From assembly GCF_049116215.1 (NCBI RefSeq), contig NZ_JAGDZB010000001.1, positions 434,001-498,000 on the forward strand: 64,000 nt of DNA, given 5' to 3'. A model generated the notes under the pieces. It was given only the letters and a program-made list of their open reading frames with translations. It ran no database searches and was not told where the DNA came from. Below are positions 41,419 to 50,109 of the stretch, piece after piece. Position numbers and translations under genes: made by a program. Origin of the DNA: Shimia sp049116215 (GTDB taxonomy: Bacteria; Pseudomonadota; Alphaproteobacteria; Rhodobacterales; Rhodobacteraceae). The number at the start of each line of letters is the position of its first letter. The stretch's first letter is position 1.

Positions 41419-41692
41419 CCACCTGCCCGCTTTTTTTGCGTCCGCGAAAGCCTTAGCGCTGCACAAACTTGATCCACGCGGCAACTTTCACCCGACTTTG
41501 CCAGCTCACCAGAAACGTATCCGTAGCCTCGTGGCCTCTTAAGCGCTGACATCAGACACCAAGTCTGACGGTTTTGGCTTCTGCAAACAAATTGGAAGTG
41601 CGGGCAGAACGTGCTTTAAGCGGGGCAAACAGGAAGGGATTTGTCGCATCACTAAGCTTGCCCCACAAACGCTATCAAGCGCGCATCAAGAC

Positions 41693-42223
41693 GTGGTCAA
41701 AACCACCCGTCAATGGCTTGATCAAATGGTCGTAGGATTGAACCTGTGCCCATTTTCCTCGAGCGTCATCGCGCGAGACCAAGTCCGTTATGCCATTTGT
41801 GATGCCACCACCGATGCGGACCTAAAGCAGTTCTTTGTGGATGAATTACAGCTCCTCCTTGGGAGCAACGAAAACGACGTTGCCACAAGCTTGCTGATGT
41901 TTCCCCAGGGTCTGGAAGAGTTTGGGGATTACCTCACCTTGCTTGATTGGTTTCAGCAGCTGTTGGAGCAAGCAGACCTGATAGAGCACGTTCAATTGGC
42001 CTCATTTCATCCACACTATCAATTTGAGGGCGTGGCTGCAGACGATCTTAGCCACTTTACCAACCGCGCCCCCTACCCAACCATACATCTCCTGCGTCAG
42101 GCGCAGATGACCAAAGTCCTCGCGCACGTTTCGGACCCCGAGAAAATCTACTTGGACAACATAAAAACTCTGAATGACCTTGGCCGCAAACAAGTGGAGG
42201 AGCTCTGCCCCTGGGGGAAATGA
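41693..42223 (+). CDS. DUF1415 family protein
   Basis: A 176-residue soluble protein with the family marks WLDQMVVGLNLCPFSS near the start, LMFPQGLEEFGDYLTLLDWFQQLL in the middle, and LASFHPHYQFEGVAADDLSHFTNRAPYPTIHLLRQAQM after it. Conserved Cys and His residues suggest metal binding. The start is GTG 41693, where the family N-terminus begins; no ATG is available nearby. A gap of about 275 bases precedes it. Function unknown. Confidence 0.83.
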   Translation: MVKTTRQWLDQMVVGLNLCPFSSSVIARDQVRYAICDATTDADLKQFFVDELQLLLGSNENDVATSLLMFPQGLEEFGDYLTLLDWFQQLLEQADLIEHVQLASFHPHYQFEGVAADDLSHFTNRAPYPTIHLLRQAQMTKVLAHVSDPEKIYLDNIKTLNDLGRKQVEELCPWGK

Positions 42224-42432
42224 CTGACGGCATTGGCCGTTAACCGCCTCCATCGTCAGGGTCTCAGTCCACAGGCACCATTCAACGCGTTTTTAGTGCC
42301 CCGAAGGCCTTCTCTAGGCGCGTGATTAGAGCTGCAAAAAGCTGCCAAGATGGCCATGCACCTCGCGTAGCGCATTGACCGCAAAGCAAAGCACGCTTTC
42401 CGGATTGGCGGCAGACCGATATACGCCTTGGC

Positions 42433-43242
42433 ATGGACAAGAACCGCTATCACCATCTTGGCTGGCTTCATGGGATCGAACTGTTCGAAGCCGCTTTCAG
42501 CACCCAAACCTTCTCGCGGCATGCGCACGAGGGTTTTGCGATTGGTGCCATTGCGGAAGGTGCTGGCGGCTACCAATGCCGCGGCGAAACCATGGTCCTG
42601 CCAGCTGGCTCGCTGTCCCTCATGAACCCGGAAGAGCCGCACACAGGCTTCGCGGCAACACCCTGGCTGCGCTATAACATGCTGTACGCGTCTGAGGCTG
42701 CCGTTTGCGCCGTCTTAGACCTCAAAAGCCTTCGCGGCTTTGCCACGGTTGCGCCAAAGGACAAGGGCTTTGCCATCTCCCAAAGCCTGTCTGTCCTGGC
42801 AACCACGCTCAACGCACCAAAATTCCTGGACTGGCATCTCCAGATCGAAGAGGCGGTCCATGAAGTCTTGGCGCAGTCTTTTGTCCGCTATGGCCGCGCT
42901 GACTTGCCTCCGCCCGGTCGCGAGCCCGACGCGATCTCAACCTTGCGCGCGTGCATATCTTCCGGGGTTGCGCAGGGAGATGACCTAAGCCTGACCGATC
43001 TGGCAGAAACCGTTGGTCTAAGCCCCTCCTATCTGATCCGGTCCACCCGTCGCCAAACCGGGCTAACCCCGCATGGCCTGGTGTTAAAAGCCCGTGTCGA
43101 ACACGCCCATCACCTGATTCTGGATAAGACCCCAGCTGCCGAGGCCGCGGTGATCTCCGGCTTCTACGATCAGGCGCATCTGATCCGGCAATACCGACGC
43201 CATTTTGGTGTGACGCCGGGCGCTGTAGTCCAGCATTCCTAG
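42433..43242 (+). CDS. AraC family transcriptional regulator
   Basis: A 269-residue regulator. The N-terminal cupin sensor domain contains FSRHAHEGFAIGAIAEGAGGYQCRGE and LPAGSLSLMNPEEPHTG. The C-terminal AraC DNA-binding domain begins near residue 175 (LSLTDLAETVGLSPSYLIRSTRRQTGLTPHGLVLKARVEHAHHL) and ends with ISGFYDQAHLIRQYRRHFGVTPG. It is 82 bases upstream of the proline dehydrogenase gene in the same direction. Regulation of that gene is plausible, and so is a shared transcript. Confidence 0.9.
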   Translation: MDKNRYHHLGWLHGIELFEAAFSTQTFSRHAHEGFAIGAIAEGAGGYQCRGETMVLPAGSLSLMNPEEPHTGFAATPWLRYNMLYASEAAVCAVLDLKSLRGFATVAPKDKGFAISQSLSVLATTLNAPKFLDWHLQIEEAVHEVLAQSFVRYGRADLPPPGREPDAISTLRACISSGVAQGDDLSLTDLAETVGLSPSYLIRSTRRQTGLTPHGLVLKARVEHAHHLILDKTPAAEAAVISGFYDQAHLIRQYRRHFGVTPGAVVQHS

Positions 43243-43324
43243 CAGGTCACTTTTTTCCAATACCCATTTTGACCAAAACGGTAGGCGATGGCGCGACAGC
43301 CGCAGCAACCGAAAGCCATCCCCG

Positions 43325-44281
43325 ATGATACGACGCACCTGGCAAGCCGCAATGATAGGCCTCGCCCGTTCCAACACCGTTCAATCCTTCATGCAAAACA
43401 GCCGGGCCACGTCGTTCCTACGTGGGAAATATGTGGCTGGTGATAACGGCGATGCCGGATGCGCGCGAGCCGTCTCCCTGTTCAAAAGCAGCGGTATCCG
43501 CTCGTCGATGTTTTTCATGGGGGAGTATGTCGATGACCCGGCCCTCGTGAAAGAAACCCTGCGCCAGAAACTCGCAGTGGCCGATGCCATTGCAGCACAT
43601 CAGCTCGACATCCACATCTCGGTGGACCCCACCCAGATCGGGCACGTCATCACCCCGGAAGCTGTCGAGGATCATGCGCAAACCATTGCCCAAAAGGTAA
43701 GGGAACTTGCCGGCCCCTCCACCGGGGTTCATTGCCTCATGTTGGACATGGAGGACGCAAGCCTGAACACCCCAACCATCGCCCTCCACAACAGCCTTCA
43801 AGACAAAGGGCTTCCCGTGGCCTTGACGCTTCAGGCTTACCTGCGCCGCACGTGGGGCGACATGGAACAACAGGTCCGGCGCGGCAGTCGGGTCCGGCTG
43901 GTGAAAGGCGCCTTTGCCGCCGGTCCCAAACTTGCCTTTCAGTCCAAAGCCGAGATCAAGCACAACTCGCGGCGCTTGATCGAATTGATGTTTTCCGACA
44001 CCGCCAAGGAATGCGGGTTTTACCCAATCATTGCCACCCACGACACCATTCTGCACACCTTCACAATTGAAACCGCACGCCGCAATGGCTGGGCTCAGGG
44101 AGAGTATGAATTCGAAATGCTTCTGGGCGTGCGCGAAGACGTTGCCAAGACCCTGGCTGATAAAGGCGAACGTGTGCGATTGTATGTGCCTTTTGGTCGA
44201 GATTGGTGGCCCCACGCCGTACGTCGCATCGGTGAGAACCCAGCAAACGCAGCGCTGCTGATCCGGTCACTTTTTCAGTGA
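43325..44281 (+). CDS. Proline dehydrogenase (monofunctional)
   Basis: A 318-residue flavoenzyme oxidising proline to pyrroline-5-carboxylate, separate from the PutA type. It has the FAD/substrate motifs LTLQAYLRRTWGDM, RVRLVKGAFAAGPK, IIATHDTILHTFTIE, YEFEMLLGVRED and the C-terminal VRLYVPFGRDWWPHAVRRIGENP with the conserved Tyr and Arg pair. There is no pyrroline-5-carboxylate dehydrogenase nearby, so that step is encoded elsewhere. AraC-type control is likely from the preceding gene. Confidence 0.92.
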   Translation: MIRRTWQAAMIGLARSNTVQSFMQNSRATSFLRGKYVAGDNGDAGCARAVSLFKSSGIRSSMFFMGEYVDDPALVKETLRQKLAVADAIAAHQLDIHISVDPTQIGHVITPEAVEDHAQTIAQKVRELAGPSTGVHCLMLDMEDASLNTPTIALHNSLQDKGLPVALTLQAYLRRTWGDMEQQVRRGSRVRLVKGAFAAGPKLAFQSKAEIKHNSRRLIELMFSDTAKECGFYPIIATHDTILHTFTIETARRNGWAQGEYEFEMLLGVREDVAKTLADKGERVRLYVPFGRDWWPHAVRRIGENPANAALLIRSLFQ

Positions 44282-44309
44282 AGCGTTGGACTACGTGGCC
44301 GAAGAAAAC

Positions 44310-44880
44310 GGAACTGTTGCGTTAATCTTCCGAGGCCGAATTGATGTGGTCGAAGTGCGGATCATGACGACGAATAACTTCCTAAATCACGCGCTGATAG
44401 GCGCAGGCTTTTTCTGCCACAATGGGCACGAGCCTGTGCAAGCGGTCGCGTTCAATGGCCCTGTTCAGAAAGGCCTTGTTGGCTTTTTCATCTCATAGGG
44501 CTGTGAGCCGGAAGTCAAACATCTGGCCGTTGGCATCGACAGCGCGCCAGAGATAGTGCCACTTACCACCGACGCGGATGTAGGTTTCACCTAAGTGCCA
44601 GTCGACGCTAGCACAGCGCAGGTGTTTCTTAGTTAATTTGAACAGTTCATTGCCGAACTTCTGAACCCACCGAGGGACTGTCGATCTGTCAACGTCGACG
44701 CCCCGTTCGGCCAGCAGATCGACAACGTTTTTGTAGGATAGCGGAAACCGAAGATACCAACGAACAGCGCACCGAAAAATCTCACGCGGGAAGTGGTGGT
44801 GTTTGAATGGTGATCTACGGGATATTCGCAACCTCAAAACACAGAACGTCACCAAAGTTGCCGATGACTGCAACAGTCCC
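44310..44880 (-). mobile_element. Truncated IS6-family insertion sequence
   Basis: Terminal inverted repeats remain at both ends: GGAACTGTTGCGTTAA read inward from 44310, and GGGACTGTTGCAGTCA read inward from 44880 on the minus strand, both of the IS6/IS26 type. The length of 571 bases is about 250 short of a full IS6 element. The transposase lacks its C-terminal part, so an internal deletion near the left end is likely. Flanking eight-base target duplications are not visible. It is next to tRNA-Arg. Confidence 0.8.
44322..44831 (-). pseudogene. IS6-family transposase pseudogene
   Basis: The translated frame matches roseobacter IS6 transposases: RISRRSPFKHHHFPREIF, AVRWYLRFPLSYKNVVDLLAERGVDVDRS, VGGKWHYLWRAVDANGQMFDFRL. 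Two in-frame stops interrupt it: TGA after FDFRLTAL (near 44495) and TAG after AYQRVI. Catalytic residues are also damaged: the DDE aspartate in the usual VDET is now LGET, and TDKA has become AEKA. About 85 C-terminal residues are gone. There is no functional product. Confidence 0.85.
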
Positions 44881-45176
44881 GGCTGCATAGCTTGATCTAA
44901 GTTCGAAGGCTTGGCCAGTTTCCGATCGCGGTTTTTCAGATTTTCGGTCAGTGTCGTCATTTTAAAGCCCCAAGTTCAATCCCTGAAGCAATGCATGTCT
45001 ACGTTGCGCAGGTCACAAACCAGCAAACGATTTCGCATGCGCCCGTTTGAAGCTGGCCTCTCGCTTACTCCCACAAATCACAGAACTGGCTTACGCCACA
45101 CTTTATGCCACGCAAAGTTACGCGATACCTAGCAAAGCACCCGATTACTCAACTGAAAATGACATTAAATTTGATT

Positions 45177-45253
45177 TGGTGACCCCGGCAGGATTCGAAC
45201 CTGCAACCTGCCCCTTAGGAGGGGGCTGCTCTATCCAGTTGAGCCACGGGGCC
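45177..45253 (-). tRNA. tRNA-Arg (anticodon CCT)
   Basis: The minus strand folds as a complete tRNA: acceptor GGCCCCG with CGGGGTC, D-arm GCTC...GAGC, anticodon stem GCCCC-CTCCTAA-GGGGC with anticodon CCT, T-arm GCAGG-TTCGAAT-CCTGC, and an encoded CCA. It lies next to an IS6 remnant. Arg tRNA genes are common integration targets, but no integrase is visible here. Confidence 0.97.
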
Positions 45254-45330
45254 AAGCAGGGGCGTTTTAGCGCCGCCGCTCGTGTTTGTCATCCGGCGAA
45301 TTGCCTGAACTATGGGCCAATCACATGCGT

Positions 45331-45813
45331 TCAGAGGTGCCCGTCAAACGCAGCCACAACCTGTTCATAAACCTCGCGCTTAAACGGCACGATATTGTCC
45401 ACCAACTGATCCGCTGGCAGCCAGCGCCACTCAGAAAACTCTTGGTGATCCAGGGCAATATCAACCTGATCGTCCCGGCCATGAAACCGCATCAGATACC
45501 ACTTCTGTTTCTGGCCGCGATATTTGCCTTTCCAGATACGCGATACAATCTCCAGCGGCAGATCATAGGCAATCCAGCCCTCAGTCTCCGCCTCGATGGT
45601 CACCAGATCTGCGGACACACCGGTCTCTTCTTCCAGTTCGCGCAACGCCGCCGCGCGGGGCTTTTCGCCCTTGTCGATCCCGCCTTGCGGCATCTGCCAG
45701 GCTGGCTCCTTGCTGTCGATCCGCTGCCCCACAAACACGCCACCGTCTGCGTTCACCAGCATCACACCCACATTCTTGCGATACGGCAGTTTTTCCAGCT
45801 CTTCAGGGGTCAT
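45331..45813 (-). CDS. rppH: RNA pyrophosphohydrolase
   Basis: Removes pyrophosphate from 5'-triphosphorylated RNA and triggers decay. The 160 residues contain a perfect Nudix box at residues 44-66 (GGIDKGEKPRAAALRELEEE followed by TGV). The N-terminal YRKNVGVMLVNADG and C-terminal WRWLPADQLVDNIVPFKREVYEQVV are family-typical. It lies between the tRNA-Arg gene and the ctpA operon, with a copy of the intergenic repeat just upstream. Confidence 0.93.
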   Translation of the reverse strand: MTPEELEKLPYRKNVGVMLVNADGGVFVGQRIDSKEPAWQMPQGGIDKGEKPRAAALRELEEETGVSADLVTIEAETEGWIAYDLPLEIVSRIWKGKYRGQKQKWYLMRFHGRDDQVDIALDHQEFSEWRWLPADQLVDNIVPFKREVYEQVVAAFDGHL

Positions 45814-45884
45814 TTGCGCACTCCAAACACAGATCTCTCCCCGTCCTAGCGAAGCGCTTCCCCTGACGCAATGCGCCTGGGTTT

Positions 45885-45939
45885 CTCCTGCCTCAAATAT
45901 CCCGGGGAATCACAGCCTGCTGTGACGGGGCAGCGCCCC
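45885..45939 (-). repeat. Intergenic hairpin repeat, copy A
   Basis: On the minus strand GGGGC-AGC-GCCCC (45927-45939) and the perfect palindrome CACAGC-AG-GCTGTG (45911-45924) precede CCCCGGGATATTTGAGGCAGGAG (45885-45907). The ATATTT core and GC hairpins recur at 58323 and 61276. Confidence 0.7.
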
Positions 45940-45940
45940 C

Positions 45941-45974
45941 AAAACCAAAACGGGCGCCCCACTTGGGACGCCCG
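45941..45974 (-). terminator. Terminator of the ctpA operon
   Basis: On the minus strand CGGGCG and CGCCCG (45951-45956 and 45969-45974), with an inner three-base pair set, form a stem followed by TTTTGGTTTTG. It begins 22 bases past the ctpA stop. Confidence 0.75.
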
Positions 45975-45996
45975 CAAATCTCACGCCTCGCGCAGG

Positions 45997-47334
45997 TTAC
46001 TCTTTTGGACCCAGCGCCGACAGGCCGGTCAGGATGTCCAGCGCGTAAGCCAACTGATAATCCTCTTCGCGCAGCTTGGCCGCCTCATCCGCCTTGGCAC
46101 GATCTTCTTCGATCTGGCGGATCTCGTCCTCGGTCAGGCTGTCGTTGTTGAGGCTCCCACGCAGGTCCGCCTCAGAGCGGGTGCGACGGTTGGTGTCTTC
46201 TTCTTCCTCAGGTGTCGCATCCACACGGCGCGGCTGTTCCACCACGATGTCCGGGCTCACACCCAGCGCCTGAATGGAGCGCCCAGATGGCGTGTAGTAC
46301 CGCGCGGTGGTCAGACGCATCGCGCCATCGCCGCGCAGCGGCATCACGGTTTGAACCGAGCCTTTGCCAAAGCTCTTGGTGCCCACCACAATCGCACGAC
46401 GGTGATCTTGCAGCGCACCAGCCACAATTTCAGACGCGGAGGCAGAGCCACCGTTGATCAGCACAACAATCGGTTTGCCTTCGGCCAAGTCCCCCGGCTG
46501 CGCATTGTAGCGTTCACCATCCTCTGGGTTCCGGCCCCGGGTGGAAACAATCTCCCCCTTTTCCAGGAACTCATCGGAGACTTTGATCGCCTGTGTCAGT
46601 AGGCCACCCGGGTTGTTGCGCAGATCGAGAACAATCCCGTTCACGTTTTCCATGCCACCCAGCTCTTCAACTTGCTCTTGGAAGCCGCTGATCAGGTTTG
46701 GCGTGGTCTGATCGTTAAAGGTCGTGACACGCAGCACGACGCTGTCGCCAACGTTGCGGCTGCGCACAGCGGTGAGCTTGATGGTGTCGCGCACGATGGT
46801 CACGTCAAATGGCTCAGGTTCGCCTTCGCGCACCACGGTGATCACAATCTCGCTGCCCACCGGACCACGCATCTTTTCAACCGCTTCGTCCAGGGTCAGC
46901 CCCAGCACACTTTCGCCGTCCACATGGGTGATAAAATCACCCGCTTCCATGCCAGCCGCATCCGCAGGGGTGTCATCAATCGGAGAGACAACTTTCACAA
47001 ATCCCTCTTCCTGTGTCACCTCAATGCCCAGACCGCCAAACTCGCCACGGGTCTGCACTCGCATGTCATCCGCGTCATCCGGGCTGAGATAACTGGAATG
47101 CGGGTCCAACGAGGTCAACATACCGTTGATGGCCGCTTCGATCAGGTCAGCATCGTCCACCTCTTCCACATATTGAATGCGGATGCGCTCAAAAATGTCA
47201 CCAAACAGGTCAAGCTGTTCATAGACATTGGACTTGCGAGCACTCTCCTCTGCCAACAGTGGCCCGGCCACCTGTGTGGTGACCAACAATCCGGCCACAA
47301 TGCCTCCCGCAGCAGCGGCGACGAATTTCTTCAT
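45997..47334 (-). CDS. ctpA: Carboxy-terminal processing protease, S41 family
   Basis: A 445-residue periplasmic serine protease with a membrane-anchoring signal (MKKFVAAAAGGIVAGLLVTTQVAGPLLAEE). The PDZ domain (about 90-175; GEFGGLGIEV, VSPIDDTPADAAGMEAGDFI) precedes the S41 catalytic core with NNPGGLL, NGGSASASEIVAGALQDH (catalytic Ser) and VVGTKSFGKGSVQT (Lys). ATG 47334 begins five bases after the envC stop and is favoured by family N-termini; ATG 47352 would overlap envC. It probably cooperates with EnvC in cell-wall turnover. Confidence 0.95.
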   Translation of the reverse strand: MKKFVAAAAGGIVAGLLVTTQVAGPLLAEESARKSNVYEQLDLFGDIFERIRIQYVEEVDDADLIEAAINGMLTSLDPHSSYLSPDDADDMRVQTRGEFGGLGIEVTQEEGFVKVVSPIDDTPADAAGMEAGDFITHVDGESVLGLTLDEAVEKMRGPVGSEIVITVVREGEPEPFDVTIVRDTIKLTAVRSRNVGDSVVLRVTTFNDQTTPNLISGFQEQVEELGGMENVNGIVLDLRNNPGGLLTQAIKVSDEFLEKGEIVSTRGRNPEDGERYNAQPGDLAEGKPIVVLINGGSASASEIVAGALQDHRRAIVVGTKSFGKGSVQTVMPLRGDGAMRLTTARYYTPSGRSIQALGVSPDIVVEQPRRVDATPEEEEDTNRRTRSEADLRGSLNNDSLTEDEIRQIEEDRAKADEAAKLREEDYQLAYALDILTGLSALGPKE

Positions 47335-47338
47335 AGAC

Positions 47339-48484
47339 TTATCCATCCTCATTCGTTTGGAACCACAATTCCGGGTCCACAGGCGCTTTGCCTTCTCTGA
47401 CCTCTATATAGAGCGTTTCTGAGCGCGTATTGCCAGAGGCATCACCAGACTGTGAGAGAATTGCGCCACTTTCCAGCCCATTTCCTCCCATCAAACCAAT
47501 TGGCGTGCCTTCTGGGATCACTTCGCCCGCATCGCCATAGACCTGCGCCAACCCGCCCATGACAAAGAGTACGCCGGGTTGCGGCTCAAGGATCATCACA
47601 TTTCCGTAGTCGAGCAGCGGGCCGCGAAACCGGATTGTCGCCGCTGTGGGCGCAACCACCAGCGCGCTGGGCCGTGTTGCCAAAACCAAGCCCGGGCGGC
47701 GAATCCCTGCGGCATCGGCTTCTCCGGCCCGGCGCAGCACGCTCGCATCCACCGGCAGCTGCAAGCTGCCCTTGCGGTCCAACACATCCGGCAGGTCAAT
47801 TTCCTGCATGCCCTCGACCTGCAAATCCACCAGGGCGCTGGCAAAGCCTTCGAGCGTTTCCGTGGAGGCAATCATCAACGCAGTCTGCACCGGGTCTTCG
47901 ATAAAGCGTTTGGGCAAATCGGTGCGATCGGCAATGGCTTTAGACAGCTCGGTGCGTGCGTCCTGAGCACCTTCCAACCCGCCTTGCAACGTCTCAGCTG
48001 CGCCTTCTTGCAGGCTGCGCAGGATAGTCACTTCTTCCAAGTCACGCCGCAGCTCCACCGCGCTCTTTTCGAGTGCCGGTGTCACATCTGCCAAAATCAT
48101 CCCGGACCGGGCTGTGCCCATAGGACCACCCGGATGCACCAAAATCACTTCAGGCGGGCCTTTTCCCATACTCTGCAAAACCCCCAAAAGTCGGGCAATC
48201 TCAGCCTCTTGCGCCTTGAGCTGTTTGGACAATTGCGCTTCGCGAATGGCCGCGCGCCGCAATCCGGCCCGCAAAGCGGTCAGGCCAGTCTCATAAGCTT
48301 GCACCACACCGGTCAGGGATTTCACCCGATCACGCCCACCCTTGGCCTGCGCCAAGGCAACAGAGGCCGCCTCAAGCTGATCCACAGCCGCCCGCGCCGC
48401 CGTGGCCGGATCAGGCTCCGCCCAAGCCGGTACCGCCATCAACGCCAAAGACGCCGCAAAGATATGCCTGCGCAGCTGTCTCAA
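47339..48484 (-). CDS. Murein hydrolase activator EnvC-like
   Basis: A 381-residue periplasmic protein. It has a signal peptide (MRQLRRHIFAASLALMAVPAWA), a long coiled coil (about 25-120), and a C-terminal LytM-like (M23) domain whose zinc ligands are largely missing: LYIEVREGKAPVDPELWF replaces the usual HxH. Such degenerate LytM proteins activate amidases at the septum through FtsEX. The start overlaps the gpmI stop by ATGA, and the gene is followed closely by ctpA. Confidence 0.87.
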   Translation of the reverse strand: MRQLRRHIFAASLALMAVPAWAEPDPATAARAAVDQLEAASVALAQAKGGRDRVKSLTGVVQAYETGLTALRAGLRRAAIREAQLSKQLKAQEAEIARLLGVLQSMGKGPPEVILVHPGGPMGTARSGMILADVTPALEKSAVELRRDLEEVTILRSLQEGAAETLQGGLEGAQDARTELSKAIADRTDLPKRFIEDPVQTALMIASTETLEGFASALVDLQVEGMQEIDLPDVLDRKGSLQLPVDASVLRRAGEADAAGIRRPGLVLATRPSALVVAPTAATIRFRGPLLDYGNVMILEPQPGVLFVMGGLAQVYGDAGEVIPEGTPIGLMGGNGLESGAILSQSGDASGNTRSETLYIEVREGKAPVDPELWFQTNEDG

Positions 48485-49998
48485 ACGATCAGGCTCTCCC
48501 CTGTCATCTCTTCTGGTTTCTCAATGCCCATTAGCTGCAACAGGCTCGGCGCCAGATCGGCCAAACGACCAGCCCGCAGGCCCGCACCTTCCGGCCCGTT
48601 CACCAGCACCACCGGCACCAAATTGGTGGTATGCGCCGTGTGCGGCCCGCCGGTCTCGGGATCAACCATAACTTCGCAATTGCCATGATCCGCAGTGACA
48701 ATCATCGCCCCGCCGACCTTCTCAAGCGCCGCGCGTACTTTGCCCAAGCCGCGATCCACCGCCTCACAGGCCGCCATCGCGGCCTCAAGACTGCCAGTGT
48801 GCCCCACCATGTCGGGGTTGGCAAAATTGGTCACAATCAGATCGTAGCCATGTTCAATCGCAGCCACAAATTTCTCCGTGACCTTGTCCGCGCTCATTTC
48901 CGGCTGCAGATCATAGGTCGCCACCTTCGGCGACAGCGGCATAAACCGGTCCTCGCCCTCAGAAGGTGTTTCTGCGCCGCCGTTAAGGAAGAAAGTCACA
49001 TGCGGATATTTCTCGGTTTCGGCCAAACGGAACTGCGTCTTGCCTTGCTTGGCCACCCATTCGCCCAGCGTGTTTCTGATCTCTTGTTTGGGATAGGCGG
49101 TAGTCATGTAGCTGTTGTGCTGATCCGAATAGTTGACCATGCCCAAAACCGCGGCCCACGCAGGACGTGCGGACGCATCAAAAGCGTCAAATGCCGGCTG
49201 CGCCAGCGCCGCCAAAATTTCCCGTGCCCGGTCAGCCCGGAAGTTCAGGCAGAAAAACCCGTCGCCATCCTTCGCGCCGGCGTAGTCGCCAATTGTGGTT
49301 GCAACGATAAACTCGTCGCTTTCATCGCGCGCATAGGCCTCTTCAACCGCCGCAATCCCGTCTGCCGCGCGATGCATCGCCTCGCCAGTCACCCAAGCGC
49401 CAAAGGCCTGAGACACCCGCTCCCAACGGTTGTCACGGTCCATGGCATAGTAGCGCCCGGTCACGGTGCCAACTTTGGCGCCTTCCGGCATCTGCGCCTG
49501 CAGAGTGGCAAAGTATTCCAGCGCGGACTTCGGCGCCACGTCACGGCCGTCGGTCACCGCATGCAACACAACCGGCACGCCAGCCTCCGCAATCGCCTTC
49601 ATCGCCGCCAACACATGAGTGATATGGCCATGTACGCCACCGTCGGAGACCACGCCCATCAAATGCGCCGTCCCGCCGGTCTCTTTCAGCTTGGCAATAA
49701 ACGCCTGTAGAGCAGCATTTTCAAAGAACGATCCATCCTCAATGGCCAGATCTATCTGACCCAGATCCATCGCCACCACACGGCCTGCGCCGATGTTGGT
49801 ATGGCCCACTTCAGAATTGCCCATCTGCCCGCTTGGCAGGCCAACATCCGGGCCATGGGTGATCAGCGTTGCAGACGGCCCGTCCGCCATCATCGCGTCA
49901 AAGTTCGGTGTTTTGGCCAGATAGGGCGCGTTTGCCTCGGTTTGATCAGACAGCCCCCAGCCGTCCAGAATGCACAATACAACGGGCTTTGGCGCCAT
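48481..49998 (-). CDS. gpmI: 2,3-bisphosphoglycerate-independent phosphoglycerate mutase
   Basis: A manganese-dependent glycolytic enzyme interconverting 3- and 2-phosphoglycerate. The 505 residues start MAPKPVVLCILDGWG; catalytic Ser62 lies in MGNSEVGHTNIGAGR, and the C-terminal metal ligands in VTADHGNCEVMVD and TNLVPVVLVNG are present. ATG 49998 follows GGAG by about 10 bases; the longer start at 50031 is less likely. It heads the operon gpmI-envC-ctpA, an arrangement frequent in alphaproteobacteria. Confidence 0.97.
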   Translation of the reverse strand: MAPKPVVLCILDGWGLSDQTEANAPYLAKTPNFDAMMADGPSATLITHGPDVGLPSGQMGNSEVGHTNIGAGRVVAMDLGQIDLAIEDGSFFENAALQAFIAKLKETGGTAHLMGVVSDGGVHGHITHVLAAMKAIAEAGVPVVLHAVTDGRDVAPKSALEYFATLQAQMPEGAKVGTVTGRYYAMDRDNRWERVSQAFGAWVTGEAMHRAADGIAAVEEAYARDESDEFIVATTIGDYAGAKDGDGFFCLNFRADRAREILAALAQPAFDAFDASARPAWAAVLGMVNYSDQHNSYMTTAYPKQEIRNTLGEWVAKQGKTQFRLAETEKYPHVTFFLNGGAETPSEGEDRFMPLSPKVATYDLQPEMSADKVTEKFVAAIEHGYDLIVTNFANPDMVGHTGSLEAAMAACEAVDRGLGKVRAALEKVGGAMIVTADHGNCEVMVDPETGGPHTAHTTNLVPVVLVNGPEGAGLRAGRLADLAPSLLQLMGIEKPEEMTGESLIV

Positions 49999-50109
49999 GA
50001 TCACTTGCTCCAATAGGTAAGTCGGCCTCAATTACAGGGGTTCTACCGCGCAGGCTGCCGTGAAGGAACCGGTTTTTATAGAGAAGCCCACTCGTAGAGT
50101 GATGACCGC

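Noticed and set aside
41262..41552. 96-codon minus-strand frame over the second small lipoprotein
   Set aside because: No ribosome binding site, no motif; the lipoprotein on the plus strand explains the region.
44286..44498. 70-codon plus-strand frame in the IS6 area
   Set aside because: It is antisense to the decayed transposase and matches nothing.
45047..45370. 107-codon plus-strand frame including the tRNA-Arg region
   Set aside because: Its second half contains the complement of the tRNA (VTPAGFEPATCPLGGG), a familiar artefact.
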